Below, piece after piece: positions 36,578 to 45,658 of a DNA stretch of 51,127 nt. Under the pieces are notes generated by a model. The model was not told the DNA's origin. It was given only the letters and a program-made list of their open reading frames with translations, and did no database searches. A program made the translations under genes and the position numbers. This DNA is from Bacteroidales bacterium (GTDB lineage Bacteria > Bacteroidota > Bacteroidia > Bacteroidales > Muribaculaceae), in contig DXXM01000022.1 of the NCBI GenBank assembly GCA_019416285.1, forward strand, positions 1 to 51,127, in the 5' to 3' direction. How positions within the stretch are numbered: position 1 is the first letter of the stretch; each line of letters starts with the position of its first letter.

Positions 36578-37216
36578 ATGAACAGGAAAGGTAAACTGTA
36601 TTTCAGATATGGCACCATGGGCTCGGCCAAGACAGCACTCCTGCTGACAACAGCCTATAATTTCGAGGAAAGACGCATGAAATATGTCTGCCTCAAACCG
36701 GTTATCGACACCCGTGACAAGACCAACGTCATAAAATCGCGCATCGGCATAGAGCGTGAATGTCAGTGGATTTACCATGACACTGACCTCTATGAGATGG
36801 CACAGCAACTTTTTGAGGAATCACTCGCGGTAATCGATTGGTTCCTTGTCGACGAGGCCCAGTTCCTTACGGCCGATCAGGTCGATCAGTTATCACGGGT
36901 GGTCGATGATTTCGGTAGCAATGTAATATGCTACGGTCTCCGTACGGATTTTCAGAGCAAACTTTTCGAGGGCTCGCGCCGCCTCTTCGAGATTGCCGAT
37001 ACCATTGATGAAATAAAATCCACATGTACCTGCGGACGCAAGACAATAATAAATGCCCGCATTGACCGCAACGGCGATTTTGTCGAGGAAGGGGAGCAGG
37101 TGGAAATCGGTGGCGATGACCGTTACATAGCCGTATGCCGCAAATGCTGGCGCAACAAGCGTATCGAGCAGGCCTACCGTTCCATACTCCCGTTCCGTGA
37201 GCTGTCAAAAGATTGA
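36578..37216 (+). CDS. tdk: Thymidine kinase, type II
   Basis: 212-residue salvage enzyme phosphorylating thymidine with ATP. P-loop GTMGSAKT (12-19) has Ala in place of the usual Gly before Lys. Catalytic DEAQF (92-96, base Glu93), lasso-loop region and a zinc site C150, C152, C187, C190. The first pair is CxC instead of CxxC. Overall sequence resembles the Firmicutes-type Tdk (YGTM, DTRD, SRIG). It is followed directly by a DUF3108 gene (20 nt). Confidence 0.9.
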   Translation: MNRKGKLYFRYGTMGSAKTALLLTTAYNFEERRMKYVCLKPVIDTRDKTNVIKSRIGIERECQWIYHDTDLYEMAQQLFEESLAVIDWFLVDEAQFLTADQVDQLSRVVDDFGSNVICYGLRTDFQSKLFEGSRRLFEIADTIDEIKSTCTCGRKTIINARIDRNGDFVEEGEQVEIGGDDRYIAVCRKCWRNKRIEQAYRSILPFRELSKD

Positions 37217-37235
37217 TATACTTACACTCATCCTT

Positions 37236-38012
37236 ATGAAATTCAAATTTCTCACTACCGTTGTCAGCGCTCTCGCCCTGTCGGTGTCCGCATCGTCTGC
37301 CTCCACACCGGTGTCGCTGGTTGATGAGACCCTTACCTACGATGTGATGTATAAATGGGGCTTCATTAACAAAGTCGCAGGCTATGCGACAATGACGCTG
37401 AAAAATGACGGAGACCTCTACAAAGCCTCGGTCTTTGCTGAAAATGCTCCATGGGCAAACAGCATCTATATGTTGCGAGATACTCTTTACACAACAATGA
37501 CAAAAATTGGTCTCTATCCCGTGACATATACCTATATAGCACACGAAAACGGCAAGTATAAAAAAGATGTGCTCCACTTCCAGCGTCAGGGCAACACGTT
37601 TACCGCCGAGGCTGTCAGATACAAGCGTAAGGCTGCCGGAGAGCCTATGACGAGCTCCACGCTCCACCTTGAGGCCCAGGGTATGACTGTCGACATGCTC
37701 AGTTCCTTCTTCTATCTGCGCACTCTCGATTTCGACAATATGAAGAAAGGCCAAAGCATAACACTGAACATATTCTCCGGTTCAAAGAAGGAGAAACTTA
37801 AAATTACCTACATGGGACGCCAGAATGTGAACATCAACGGCTCGTCTCTGCCTGCCTACTATATCAATTTCACTTTCACGCGCAATGGGGTGGTAAGTTC
37901 CGACCCTATTTCCGGCTGGATTTCAACCGACAGTCAGCGAATACCTCTGAAAGTCGAGGGCTCGTTGCCTGTGGGTAAAGTAAGAGCCTTATATACCGGC
38001 CCGAATCCCTGA
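37236..38012 (+). CDS. DUF3108 domain periplasmic protein
   Basis: 258 residues from the ATG at 37236 with a normal signal peptide (FKFLTTVVSALALSVSASSA); an in-frame start 39 nt upstream overlaps tdk and was rejected. The mature part fits DUF3108: TLTYDVMYKWGFINKVAGYA at the start, then a beta-rich fold with VTYTYIAHENGKYKKDVLHF and a C-terminal GWISTDSQRIPLKVEGSLPV. The family's role is unknown, probably envelope-related. Located between tdk and the 5'-nucleotidase gene. Confidence 0.85.
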   Translation: MKFKFLTTVVSALALSVSASSASTPVSLVDETLTYDVMYKWGFINKVAGYATMTLKNDGDLYKASVFAENAPWANSIYMLRDTLYTTMTKIGLYPVTYTYIAHENGKYKKDVLHFQRQGNTFTAEAVRYKRKAAGEPMTSSTLHLEAQGMTVDMLSSFFYLRTLDFDNMKKGQSITLNIFSGSKKEKLKITYMGRQNVNINGSSLPAYYINFTFTRNGVVSSDPISGWISTDSQRIPLKVEGSLPVGKVRALYTGPNP

Positions 38013-38073
38013 GCCTTTTGTGCGCAGGACCTTAATTCACCTCATACCATAAATCACAACACATTTTATAGAA

Positions 38074-39819
38074 TTGAAAAAGTATTGTATCGCAATGGCA
38101 ATTGCATCTGTCCTCCTCGCTGCGGCTCCCTCCGCGGCTGAGGAGGTTACTATTAAAATAGCGTCGACCACCGACGTCCACGGCAACTATTTTCCCTACA
38201 ATTTCATCACCATGTCGCCCGGCGAAGGTTCGCTTTCACGCGTGGCTACCCGTGTCAGACAGTTGCGTGACTCCCTGGGGACCGACAGGGTGATTCTTCT
38301 TGACAACGGGGATATACTTCAGGGTCAGCCAACAGCTTATTATTATAATTTTATAAAACCTGACACCACACATCTCACGTCACGCATGCTCCGATACCTC
38401 GGATATGATGCGGAGACTATCGGTAACCACGACGTAGAAACCGGCCATGCCGTCTACGACCGCTACCGCGGTGATTTGGGCCACCTCCCTCTGCTTGGCG
38501 CAAACGTGGTGGAGCGCTCTACCGGCAAGCCCTATCTTCAACCTTACACGGTGATTGAGCGCAACGGAATCAGAGTGGCCGTGCTCGGATTGCTTACTCC
38601 GGCCATCCCTGCATGGCTTCCGGAAAATCTTTGGGAAGGCCTTGAATTCGAGGATATGGTAGAGTCGGCTAAAAAATGGGTGCCCTACATCATGGAAAAT
38701 GAGAAACCTGACCTGCTTGTGGGATTGTTTCATTCGGGCCATGATTCGGAGAAGATGACCGGAGAGTGGCGCGAGAACGCTTCGCTCCTCGTTGCCGACC
38801 AGGTGCCCGGTTTCGACATCATTTTTATGGGACATGACCACCGTCTGTTCAACTCCGCCGCAGGCGACAAGGTTAATTCCAGCGCGCTCGTCCTGAATCC
38901 CTCCAACAATGCCGTCTATCTCGCAGAGGCTGATGTGACATTCACACTTGACAAAGGTAAGGTGACAGGCAAAAAAATTACCGGGAATCTGACGCCCTTA
39001 CACTCACTCGAACCGGATTCTGCTTTTATGGCTGCCTTCAGCAGTGAGCAGCAGGAAATCAAGGACTTCGTAAGCCGAAAGATAGGCACATCCACCGGCG
39101 ATTTCTCTGTGCGCGACGCATATTTCGGCCCTTCGGCTTTCATGGAACTTCTCCACGACCTCCAGCTTGAGATTTCGGGGGCCGAGATTTCATTTGCGGC
39201 TCCGCTCTCTTTCGATGCTGTCATAAAAGAGGGAGACCTTCACATGAGCGATATGTTCACTTTATATAAATACGAGAATATGCTCTATACCATGGCTATG
39301 ACCGGTCGTGAAATCAAGAATTATCTTGAAATGAGCTATTCGCTGTGGACTGAAGTGATGAAATCTGCCGACGATAATCTGCTCTTGTTTGCCGACGCGC
39401 AGAAGGGGGGGGCGAAAGGTGATTATGCCAAGTTGCTGAATCCGTCATACAATTTCGATTCTGCCGCCGGTATAAAATACACTGTTGACGTCACAAAGCC
39501 GCAAGGTTCGAAAATCAATATAATCTCGATGTCGGACGGCACTCCTTTTGATTTGGACAAGACATATAAAGTGGCTGTTAATTCCTATCGCGGCAACGGA
39601 GGAGGCGATTTGCTGACCAAGGGCGCCGGAATACCTCACGGTGAGCTGAAATCCCGCATACTGAAAGCGACAGACAAGGATTTGCGCTTCTATCTCATCC
39701 GTGAGATTGAAAAGCGTGGTGTCATTTCACCGACAGTCACCCCGGACTGGAAATTTATTCCGGAATCCATTGTCAAAAAAGCCGCGGAGCGTGACCGCAG
39801 GACACTGTTCGGAGACTGA
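38074..39819 (+). CDS. Bifunctional metallophosphatase/5'-nucleotidase family protein
   Basis: 581 residues starting at a TTG (38074), which completes the positive n-region of the signal peptide (KKYCIAMAIASVLLAAAPSA); the next ATG at 38095 lacks it. Two-domain UshA/YhcR-type enzyme, periplasmic. Metallophosphatase motifs: DVHGN (D34, H36), DNGD (about 77-80), GNHD (117-120), GHDHR. C-terminal 5'-nucleotidase domain (about 330-560) with MYTMAMTGREIKNYLE-like segment and NSYRGNGGGDLL. Likely hydrolyses extracellular nucleotides or cyclic nucleotides. Ends before a strong terminator. Confidence 0.9.
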   Translation: MKKYCIAMAIASVLLAAAPSAAEEVTIKIASTTDVHGNYFPYNFITMSPGEGSLSRVATRVRQLRDSLGTDRVILLDNGDILQGQPTAYYYNFIKPDTTHLTSRMLRYLGYDAETIGNHDVETGHAVYDRYRGDLGHLPLLGANVVERSTGKPYLQPYTVIERNGIRVAVLGLLTPAIPAWLPENLWEGLEFEDMVESAKKWVPYIMENEKPDLLVGLFHSGHDSEKMTGEWRENASLLVADQVPGFDIIFMGHDHRLFNSAAGDKVNSSALVLNPSNNAVYLAEADVTFTLDKGKVTGKKITGNLTPLHSLEPDSAFMAAFSSEQQEIKDFVSRKIGTSTGDFSVRDAYFGPSAFMELLHDLQLEISGAEISFAAPLSFDAVIKEGDLHMSDMFTLYKYENMLYTMAMTGREIKNYLEMSYSLWTEVMKSADDNLLLFADAQKGGAKGDYAKLLNPSYNFDSAAGIKYTVDVTKPQGSKINIISMSDGTPFDLDKTYKVAVNSYRGNGGGDLLTKGAGIPHGELKSRILKATDKDLRFYLIREIEKRGVISPTVTPDWKFIPESIVKKAAERDRRTLFGD

Positions 39820-39831
39820 TATTGAAAAATA

Positions 39832-39887
39832 GAAAATAAACCAGCGGGAGACACATTCTCAAGTGCGCCTCCCGCTGGTTTATTTTC
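39832..39887. terminator. Bidirectional terminator, perfect 19-bp stem
   Basis: GAAAATAAACCAGCGGGAG (39832-39850) pairs perfectly with CTCCCGCTGGTTTATTTTC (39869-39887) across an 18-nt loop. Its outer part is A/T-rich on both sides, so it works for the + strand nucleotidase gene and the - strand PHP gene. Confidence 0.9.
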
Positions 39888-39907
39888 TCCTGATACATTC
39901 AAATCTC

Positions 39908-40750
39908 TTACGAATCGATTATCTCGAAAGCGGCTTTGCGCCCTGTGGTGATTCTTTCGGGATAATGAACATCGCTGTTGATAGCCAACGGCAGTCCGGC
40001 GTCGCGTAGACGGCGGATTGTAGCGGCTGACGGAAACAGGCGCGGGGTATAGCAGACCTTGGCTTCGTCGGAACTTCCCATCGGAGCGTCCCAAGCTTTG
40101 GTATTGATTTCGACCACGATGCCTGTGCCGGTCAATGCGTCAATCACATTGTCGATATGCTTCCTGTACCAGCTTTCTTCCTCGATTCCTTTTTGGAAAT
40201 GAGAGGCGTTGAACCCGATTTTGTCAAAGTGACCTATCATGTCGAATCCCCCGGCCTCAATCATGGCGAGGGTATGGGTGTAGAATGTATCGACCACATA
40301 GCGGATGTCATCGTCAAAATACTTGTGCATTTTTTCAATGAATCCGGCCGGACTGCCGTCCACGTCAATCAGTTCCTTGCCGTCGGGCGTAGGGATGAAG
40401 TGAATCGAACTGAGCCTGTAGTCGAGCGGAACCTCCGAGAAAAACGGTGATGCGGCTCCCCACAGACTTCCGAGGTAGTCGATTTCCATGGACATGTATA
40501 GGTTGATAGTCCCGGCATATTCCTCTTTCAGCCGGCGGAATTCAGCGATGTAATCGCCCACCTTCTCCATTTGCATGTTGCATGGCGAGGAGATGGGAAT
40601 GGGAGAGTGTGGTGTGAATCCGAGATGCTTCATCCCGGCACTGACGGCTACTGCGACGAAGCGCGCCATATCAGCGCGCCCGTCACAGAATTGAGTATGT
40701 GAATGTAGGTTATAATCTCTTGTCGAACCTATTATTTCTCTTATGTCCAC
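39908..40750 (-). CDS. PHP-domain phosphoesterase (histidinol-phosphatase-like)
   Basis: 280 residues from the GTG at 40750; a TTG at 40783 is also in frame but overlaps the floA stop region by 26 nt. PHP metal motif YNLHSHTQFCDGR (HxH), then GFTPHSPIP, MSMEIDYLG, and the C-terminal INSDVHYPERITTG with Asp/His ligands. PHP enzymes of this type hydrolyse histidinol phosphate or similar phosphate esters with metal. No other histidine genes are near, so the substrate is uncertain. It ends 20 nt from the terminator. Confidence 0.86.
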   Translation of the reverse strand: MDIREIIGSTRDYNLHSHTQFCDGRADMARFVAVAVSAGMKHLGFTPHSPIPISSPCNMQMEKVGDYIAEFRRLKEEYAGTINLYMSMEIDYLGSLWGAASPFFSEVPLDYRLSSIHFIPTPDGKELIDVDGSPAGFIEKMHKYFDDDIRYVVDTFYTHTLAMIEAGGFDMIGHFDKIGFNASHFQKGIEEESWYRKHIDNVIDALTGTGIVVEINTKAWDAPMGSSDEAKVCYTPRLFPSAATIRRLRDAGLPLAINSDVHYPERITTGRKAAFEIIDS

Positions 40751-40757
40751 TATGGAT

Positions 40758-41726
40758 TTATTTTGATGTTGGAGGGTTGGCAATGTTCTGCCTCATGTTC
40801 GTGTCGGATTCGATATTCTTCATGCGGTAATAATCCATGATTCCGAGATTTCCCGAAAGGAAGGCCTGAGCCATGGCACGCGGCAGTTCGGCCTCGGCCT
40901 CGATTACTTTCGCGCGGGCTTCCTGCGCCTTGGCGCGCATCTCCTGTTCAAGCGCGATGGCCATTGCGCGGCGTTCCTCCGCTTTGGCCTGGGCAATATT
41001 CTTGTCTGCCTGTGCCTGGTCAATCTGAAGTGCGGCTCCGATGTTCTTGCCTATGTCGATGTCGGCGATGTCGATTGACAGAATCTCGAAGGCTGTTCCT
41101 GAATCGAGACCCTTGCGGAGCACGAGTTTCGAGATGTTGTCGGGATTCTCCAGCACCTGCTTGTGGCTTTCGGAAGAACCGATTGATGAGACGATACCTT
41201 CGCCTACACGGGCGAGCACGGTGTCCTCGCCCGCACCGCCCACAAGCTGACGGATATTGGCGCGCACAGTCACGCGGGCGATGGCTATTAGCTGGATGCC
41301 GTCTTTAGCCACGGCTGTGACATGGGGAGTCTCGATGACCTTGGGGTTCACGGACATCTGCACGGCCTGAAACACATCGCGACCGGCAAGGTCGATGGCG
41401 GTTGCCATCTTGAAGCCGAGGTCAATGTTGGCTTTGGATGCCGAAACAAGTGCGTGGACCACTTTCTCCACGTTGCCGCCTGCAAGATAGTGGGCTTCGA
41501 GGTCGTCACGGGTCACGTCGTTGAGACCGGCTTTGTGGGCCTCGATAAGCGCGCGGACAATTACTGAGGCGGGGACTTTTCGGATGCGCATCAGAAAGAG
41601 CTGCATCAGCGAAATGCGCACACCGCTCACCCGTGCCGAAATCCACAGGAAGAAGGGCACGTAGTAGAAGAAGATACAGATAATGATTACCAATGCAATC
41701 AATATCAGAATGAGGGTTATTTCCAT
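40758..41726 (-). CDS. floA: Flotillin-like protein FloA
   Basis: 322-residue SPFH/band-7 protein of the FloA/YqfA family. Hydrophobic N-terminus (about 3-28; LILILIALVIIICIFFYYVP), then SPFH core (FKMATAIDLAGRDVFQAVQM, VTVRANIRQLVGGAGEDTVL), then a coiled-coil with Ala/Glu heptads (AQAKAEERRAMAIALEQEM) and a short tail. Flotillins organise membrane microdomains. Located between the PD40 protein and PHP genes; membership of an operon is inferred from 8-80 nt gaps. Confidence 0.94.
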   Translation of the reverse strand: MEITLILILIALVIIICIFFYYVPFFLWISARVSGVRISLMQLFLMRIRKVPASVIVRALIEAHKAGLNDVTRDDLEAHYLAGGNVEKVVHALVSASKANIDLGFKMATAIDLAGRDVFQAVQMSVNPKVIETPHVTAVAKDGIQLIAIARVTVRANIRQLVGGAGEDTVLARVGEGIVSSIGSSESHKQVLENPDNISKLVLRKGLDSGTAFEILSIDIADIDIGKNIGAALQIDQAQADKNIAQAKAEERRAMAIALEQEMRAKAQEARAKVIEAEAELPRAMAQAFLSGNLGIMDYYRMKNIESDTNMRQNIANPPTSK

Positions 41727-41802
41727 ATTACTCTGATTTAGGGTTAAGGAATTATAGTATTTACTAAATGATGTAGCCGGAGGGACTGAGCAGAAACTTT
41801 TT

Positions 41803-43236
41803 TCAGCGTGATTCGAGTTTCACGACATAGTTTTTGAGTCTCAGCAGTTCAGCTTTTTTCGTCTGGAGCTCTTTTTCGGTTGCGAGAATCCGCGCGGAGA
41901 GTGATTTTGCGCCCTGGCCGTATGATTTTCTCATGTCGGCAAGCTGCGCTTTGAGGCGGTCGTAGCTTTCTGTGCCTTCCACATAGGCTTTCATCGCCTC
42001 CACCGAGTTGGGCGACGAGAGCTGCGAGTAGGAGGTCAGAATCTTTCCGCCGGGCATCGCAAAGAGGAAACCGTCTTTCTTCGACTTTTTCTCCGTGGTG
42101 TTTATCGAGGCTATGCGCTGACGTCTGGCCTCGTAGTCGGTGTCGGGATTCTGCGTCATGGCTATGGATTTGATTCTCGCATAGTCGGTGAGGTTCGGAG
42201 TCTCCACCGGATAGTTGATTCGGAGATCCTGCGGGATAAAGGTGTAGATTGTCACCGAGTCCTGAATCTGATTACGGTCGGTGGCCCACCATCCGAGCCC
42301 GTTCTCCTCGTCTATCGCATAGAGATAGTCGTTGTAAGGCGAGTTGTAGGGCATACCGACATTCGAGGGCTGAAGGAAACCGTCGTCGTCACGTCGCGAG
42401 ATGAAGATGTCGAGTTCTCCGAGCGAATTGTCGCCGTCGGCTGCGAAATAGAGCGTGACGCCATCCGACATCAGGAAGGGATATGACCCCCACGAGCCGT
42501 TATTGTCACCGAAAATGGAATTGTAGTCAAACAGTTCGACCGGCTGGTCCCATGAGCCGTCGGTGAGGCGCACGGATTCATACATCCGTGTGTCGCCGTT
42601 TTCAGTCGAGCCATACCAGATCATGTCATCGCCTGATTCGCTGACAAAGGCGGGCGCCCACAGGCCCGAGACTCCCATCTGTATCAGCTTCTCGCTCGGG
42701 ACGGCGCTCTCAATTTCCATTTCGTCGCTCAGCCGTCCTGCACTCTTTGCGAGACGGAAGAATTTGAAAAACTCTTCGGCAGGCACATTAATGCTGTCGA
42801 CAATCTGGATTTTCTCCACACGGTCCAGCATTGAACGGCCGAGCTCGATGCGGGAGCGGAGCATATCGGTCCAGTCGACAGGCTCGCCGCCGTCCGACGA
42901 CGCCTCCCTGTCGGCGGCCTCTTCAGCCTTGGTCCTTTTTTCAAGATATTTGTCAAGATACTCGTCGGCCTTGTCATATTCATAAAGGTAGAAAGAACTT
43001 TCGGCCGCGCCGAGATTGCCGGCGTTGCCACCTTTCAGATAATATGATATAGCCTCCCGGTAGCGTCTGGCATCTTTCAGCGCATCACCGGCCTTACGGT
43101 TTAAATTCTGATTTTTCGGAGTTTCACGGGCGGCTGCTACGGCTCTGTTGACCTCTTCGGGAGTAATTGCTCCCGAAGAGAGGGCCGAGGCGAGCGCCAC
43201 GAGTGACAATAGTGTGTGTCGGAATGGGATATTCAT
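41803..43236 (-). CDS. Periplasmic PD40 beta-propeller protein
   Basis: 477 residues. Signal peptide (MNIPFRHTLLSLVALASALS), TPR-like helices (about 30-170), then a WD40-like PD40 repeat segment (WAPAFVSESGDDMIWYGSTE, SYPFLMSDGVTLYFAADGDN, GELDIFISRRDDDGFLQP) and a C-terminal coiled-coil tail (LSARILATEKELQTKKAEL). PD40/OmpA proteins usually sit in the envelope; this one lacks the OmpA domain. Its role is unknown. It begins 13 nt after the nfnB stop, so the link to that gene is probably transcriptional only. Confidence 0.8.
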   Translation of the reverse strand: MNIPFRHTLLSLVALASALSSGAITPEEVNRAVAAARETPKNQNLNRKAGDALKDARRYREAISYYLKGGNAGNLGAAESSFYLYEYDKADEYLDKYLEKRTKAEEAADREASSDGGEPVDWTDMLRSRIELGRSMLDRVEKIQIVDSINVPAEEFFKFFRLAKSAGRLSDEMEIESAVPSEKLIQMGVSGLWAPAFVSESGDDMIWYGSTENGDTRMYESVRLTDGSWDQPVELFDYNSIFGDNNGSWGSYPFLMSDGVTLYFAADGDNSLGELDIFISRRDDDGFLQPSNVGMPYNSPYNDYLYAIDEENGLGWWATDRNQIQDSVTIYTFIPQDLRINYPVETPNLTDYARIKSIAMTQNPDTDYEARRQRIASINTTEKKSKKDGFLFAMPGGKILTSYSQLSSPNSVEAMKAYVEGTESYDRLKAQLADMRKSYGQGAKSLSARILATEKELQTKKAELLRLKNYVVKLESR

Positions 43237-43249
43237 TATATTATGGTTT

Positions 43250-44731
43250 CTATTTACCTTTCTCTTGCTTCATGAGCTCTGCGTCCATGGCTGCGGCCGC
43301 GCGGCGTCCGTCGCCCATCGCAAGGATGACGGTGGCTCCGCCTCTGACAATATCGCCGCCGGCATAAATGTCGCTGAGCGATGACTGCATAGTGCTCTCG
43401 TTAACGACTATCGTGCCTCTGCGCGAGATTTCAAGCTCCGGAATTGAATTGGGAATAAGCGGGTTGGGGGAGACGCCTACGCTTACAATCACGAGGTCGA
43501 CCTCGATTTCCTCTATCGCGCCCTCGATAGGCACGGGCGAGCGGCGTCCCGAGGCGTCAGGCTCGCCGAGTTCCATGCGCTGTACTCTCATGGCTCTCAC
43601 GCGTCCTTTCTCGTCGGCGAGATATTCCACGGGGTTGCACAGCGTCATGAATTCCACACCCTCTTCCTGCGCGTGATGCACTTCCTCAACGCGCGCGGGC
43701 ATTTCGTCGAGGCTGCGGCGGTAGATAATCATCGCCTTCTCGGAGCCCTGGCGGAGAGCGGTGCGCACCGAGTCCATCGCGGTGTTGCCGCCGCCGATGA
43801 CTGCGACCCTGTGGCCTTTCAGCACGGGGGTATCCTCTCCGGGACGACCGGCGCCCATGAGATTGATGCGGGTCAGATATTCATTAGACGACATTATACC
43901 GACGAAGTTCTCGCCGGGGATACCCATGAAACGCGGAAGTCCTGCGCCGGAGGCTACGAAAATGCCGCTGTAGCCGAGTTGGTGAAGCTGTTCGTATGAT
44001 ATGGTCTTGCCGATGACGCAGTCCTTGACAAAGTTGACGCCTTCGGCGCGTAGACCGTCGATTTCAGCCTCGACCACGGCGTTGGGCAGACGGAACTCGG
44101 GTATGCCGTATTTCAGCACTCCGCCGATTTCATGAAGGGCTTCGTAGACGGTTACATTGTAGCCTTTCTTAATCATGTCGCCCGCGAATGAGAGTCCTGC
44201 GGGACCTGAGCCGACAACTGCTATATTGAAGCCGTTTTTCTCCACGGCCGAAGGCTTTGGCTGAATGTTGTTGGCCCTGTTGTTCTCCCGCTCGAAATCG
44301 GCTGCGAAGCGCTCGAGATAGCCTATCGCCACGGGCTGCTTCTTCATCTTGTTGTATATGCAGCGCGATTCACACTGCTTTTCCTGCGGGCAGACGCGGC
44401 CACACACGGCGGGGAGGGCGCTTGTCTGCTTGAGCACCTTCGCGGCCTCGAGGATTTCGCCGCGCTCGATATTCTTGATGAAGCCCGGGATGTTGATTGA
44501 GACCGGACACCCGGTGATACACTGCGGGTCGGGGCAGTCGAGACATCTCGTAGCCTCAAGTACGGCCTGGGCCTGCGATAGACCCTGGTTTACCTCGTGA
44601 TTCGAGTGTATGCGGAATTTCGCGTCGAGCTGCGGGATGACGGCGCGAGGGATTGACGTGCGTTGTTTTGCGCTGAGCGCTGACCGGAGTTCCTCACGCC
44701 AGGAAGCATCGCGGTTTGTATCGTTATTCAT
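43250..44731 (-). CDS. nfnB: NADPH-dependent glutamate synthase-like NfnB subunit
   Basis: 493-residue FAD/Fe-S flavoprotein. N-terminal Fe-S domain with cysteines CLDCPDPQCITGCP and CGRVCPQEKQCESRC, FAD motif VGSGPAGLSFAGD (about 173-185), NADPH motif VIGGGNTAMDSVRTALRQG, C-terminal YAGGDIVRGGATVILAMGDG. It is listed as glutamate synthase small subunit (GltA/GltD) in many genomes, but beside an NfnA gene and without gltB it is better read as the large subunit of NADH-dependent ferredoxin:NADP oxidoreductase (electron bifurcation). Follows nfnA by 84 nt. Confidence 0.9.
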   Translation of the reverse strand: MNNDTNRDASWREELRSALSAKQRTSIPRAVIPQLDAKFRIHSNHEVNQGLSQAQAVLEATRCLDCPDPQCITGCPVSINIPGFIKNIERGEILEAAKVLKQTSALPAVCGRVCPQEKQCESRCIYNKMKKQPVAIGYLERFAADFERENNRANNIQPKPSAVEKNGFNIAVVGSGPAGLSFAGDMIKKGYNVTVYEALHEIGGVLKYGIPEFRLPNAVVEAEIDGLRAEGVNFVKDCVIGKTISYEQLHQLGYSGIFVASGAGLPRFMGIPGENFVGIMSSNEYLTRINLMGAGRPGEDTPVLKGHRVAVIGGGNTAMDSVRTALRQGSEKAMIIYRRSLDEMPARVEEVHHAQEEGVEFMTLCNPVEYLADEKGRVRAMRVQRMELGEPDASGRRSPVPIEGAIEEIEVDLVIVSVGVSPNPLIPNSIPELEISRRGTIVVNESTMQSSLSDIYAGGDIVRGGATVILAMGDGRRAAAAMDAELMKQEKGK

Positions 44732-44815
44732 TGCTTGAATGATTGTCTTGATTAAGGATGTGACTTTTGAAACTGATGCGAATGAGGAGAACGGAGCATT
44801 AGGAGGGCGCGTGTC

Positions 44816-45604
44816 TTAGTTATATGCCTTGAGGCGCATTATCATTTCATCGAAATCGACTTTATGGGCGTCGAATTCGGGACCGTCGATGCAGACGAAT
44901 TTTGTCTTGCCGTCGACCGTCACACGGCAGGCGCCACACATGCCGGTGCCGTCGACCATGATGGTGTTGAGCGAGACCATTGTGGGTGTGTCGTATTTTC
45001 TTGTCGTGAGTTCCACGAATTTCATCATCACGGCAGGACCGATTGCAACTACGAGATCCACCTGCTCGCGCTTGATGACTTCCTCTACTCCGGCGGTCAC
45101 GAGACCTTTGCGTCCCTTGGAGCCGTCGTCGGTCATGAGGATGACCTCGTCGCTGAACTCTGCTACCTCTTTCTCGAGGATGATAAGCTCCGAGGTGCGC
45201 GCGGCGAGAATGGAAATCACCCTGTTGCCGGCCTGCTTCATGGCCTTGATGATGGGCAGAAGAGGAGCCACACCTACGCCGCCACCGCAGCACACCACGG
45301 TACCGACTTTCTCGATGTGGGTGGCCTGTCCGAGCGGCCCTACGATATCCGTGAGGCAGTCGCCCGGTTCGAGGGCGCAGATTTTGCGCGTACTGTCGCC
45401 GATGGCCTGAATGACGAGGGTTATAGTGCCTTTGGCGGTGTCGGCATCAGCGATGGTCAGAGGGATTCGCTCTCCTCCTTCACCGGTGCGGACTATCACG
45501 AAATGTCCCGGACGGCGTGACTGGGCTATCATCGGAGCCTCTACCACGAGTTTCACGACATTTTCTGAGAAATGTTCTTTCTGAACAATCTTAAACATTG
45601 ACAT
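44816..45604 (-). CDS. nfnA: NfnA: ferredoxin-NADP oxidoreductase FAD/NAD-binding subunit
   Basis: 262-residue ferredoxin-reductase-like protein. FAD domain (residues 1-98, motifs RPGHFVIVRTGEGGERIPLT), NAD domain (GGVGVAPLLPIIKAM) and a [2Fe-2S] loop near the C-terminus with DGTGMCGACRV and KFVCIDGPEFD. Together with NfnB this makes the bifurcating transhydrogenase coupling NADPH and NADH to ferredoxin. An alternative start is the Met at 45598. Similar to dihydroorotate dehydrogenase electron subunits, but the pairing decides. Confidence 0.9.
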   Translation of the reverse strand: MSMFKIVQKEHFSENVVKLVVEAPMIAQSRRPGHFVIVRTGEGGERIPLTIADADTAKGTITLVIQAIGDSTRKICALEPGDCLTDIVGPLGQATHIEKVGTVVCCGGGVGVAPLLPIIKAMKQAGNRVISILAARTSELIILEKEVAEFSDEVILMTDDGSKGRKGLVTAGVEEVIKREQVDLVVAIGPAVMMKFVELTTRKYDTPTMVSLNTIMVDGTGMCGACRVTVDGKTKFVCIDGPEFDAHKVDFDEMIMRLKAYN

Positions 45605-45658
45605 GGTGAATTGTGTATGATTGGAGTATATTTTGTGTTGTATTGTCTGACGGCAATG

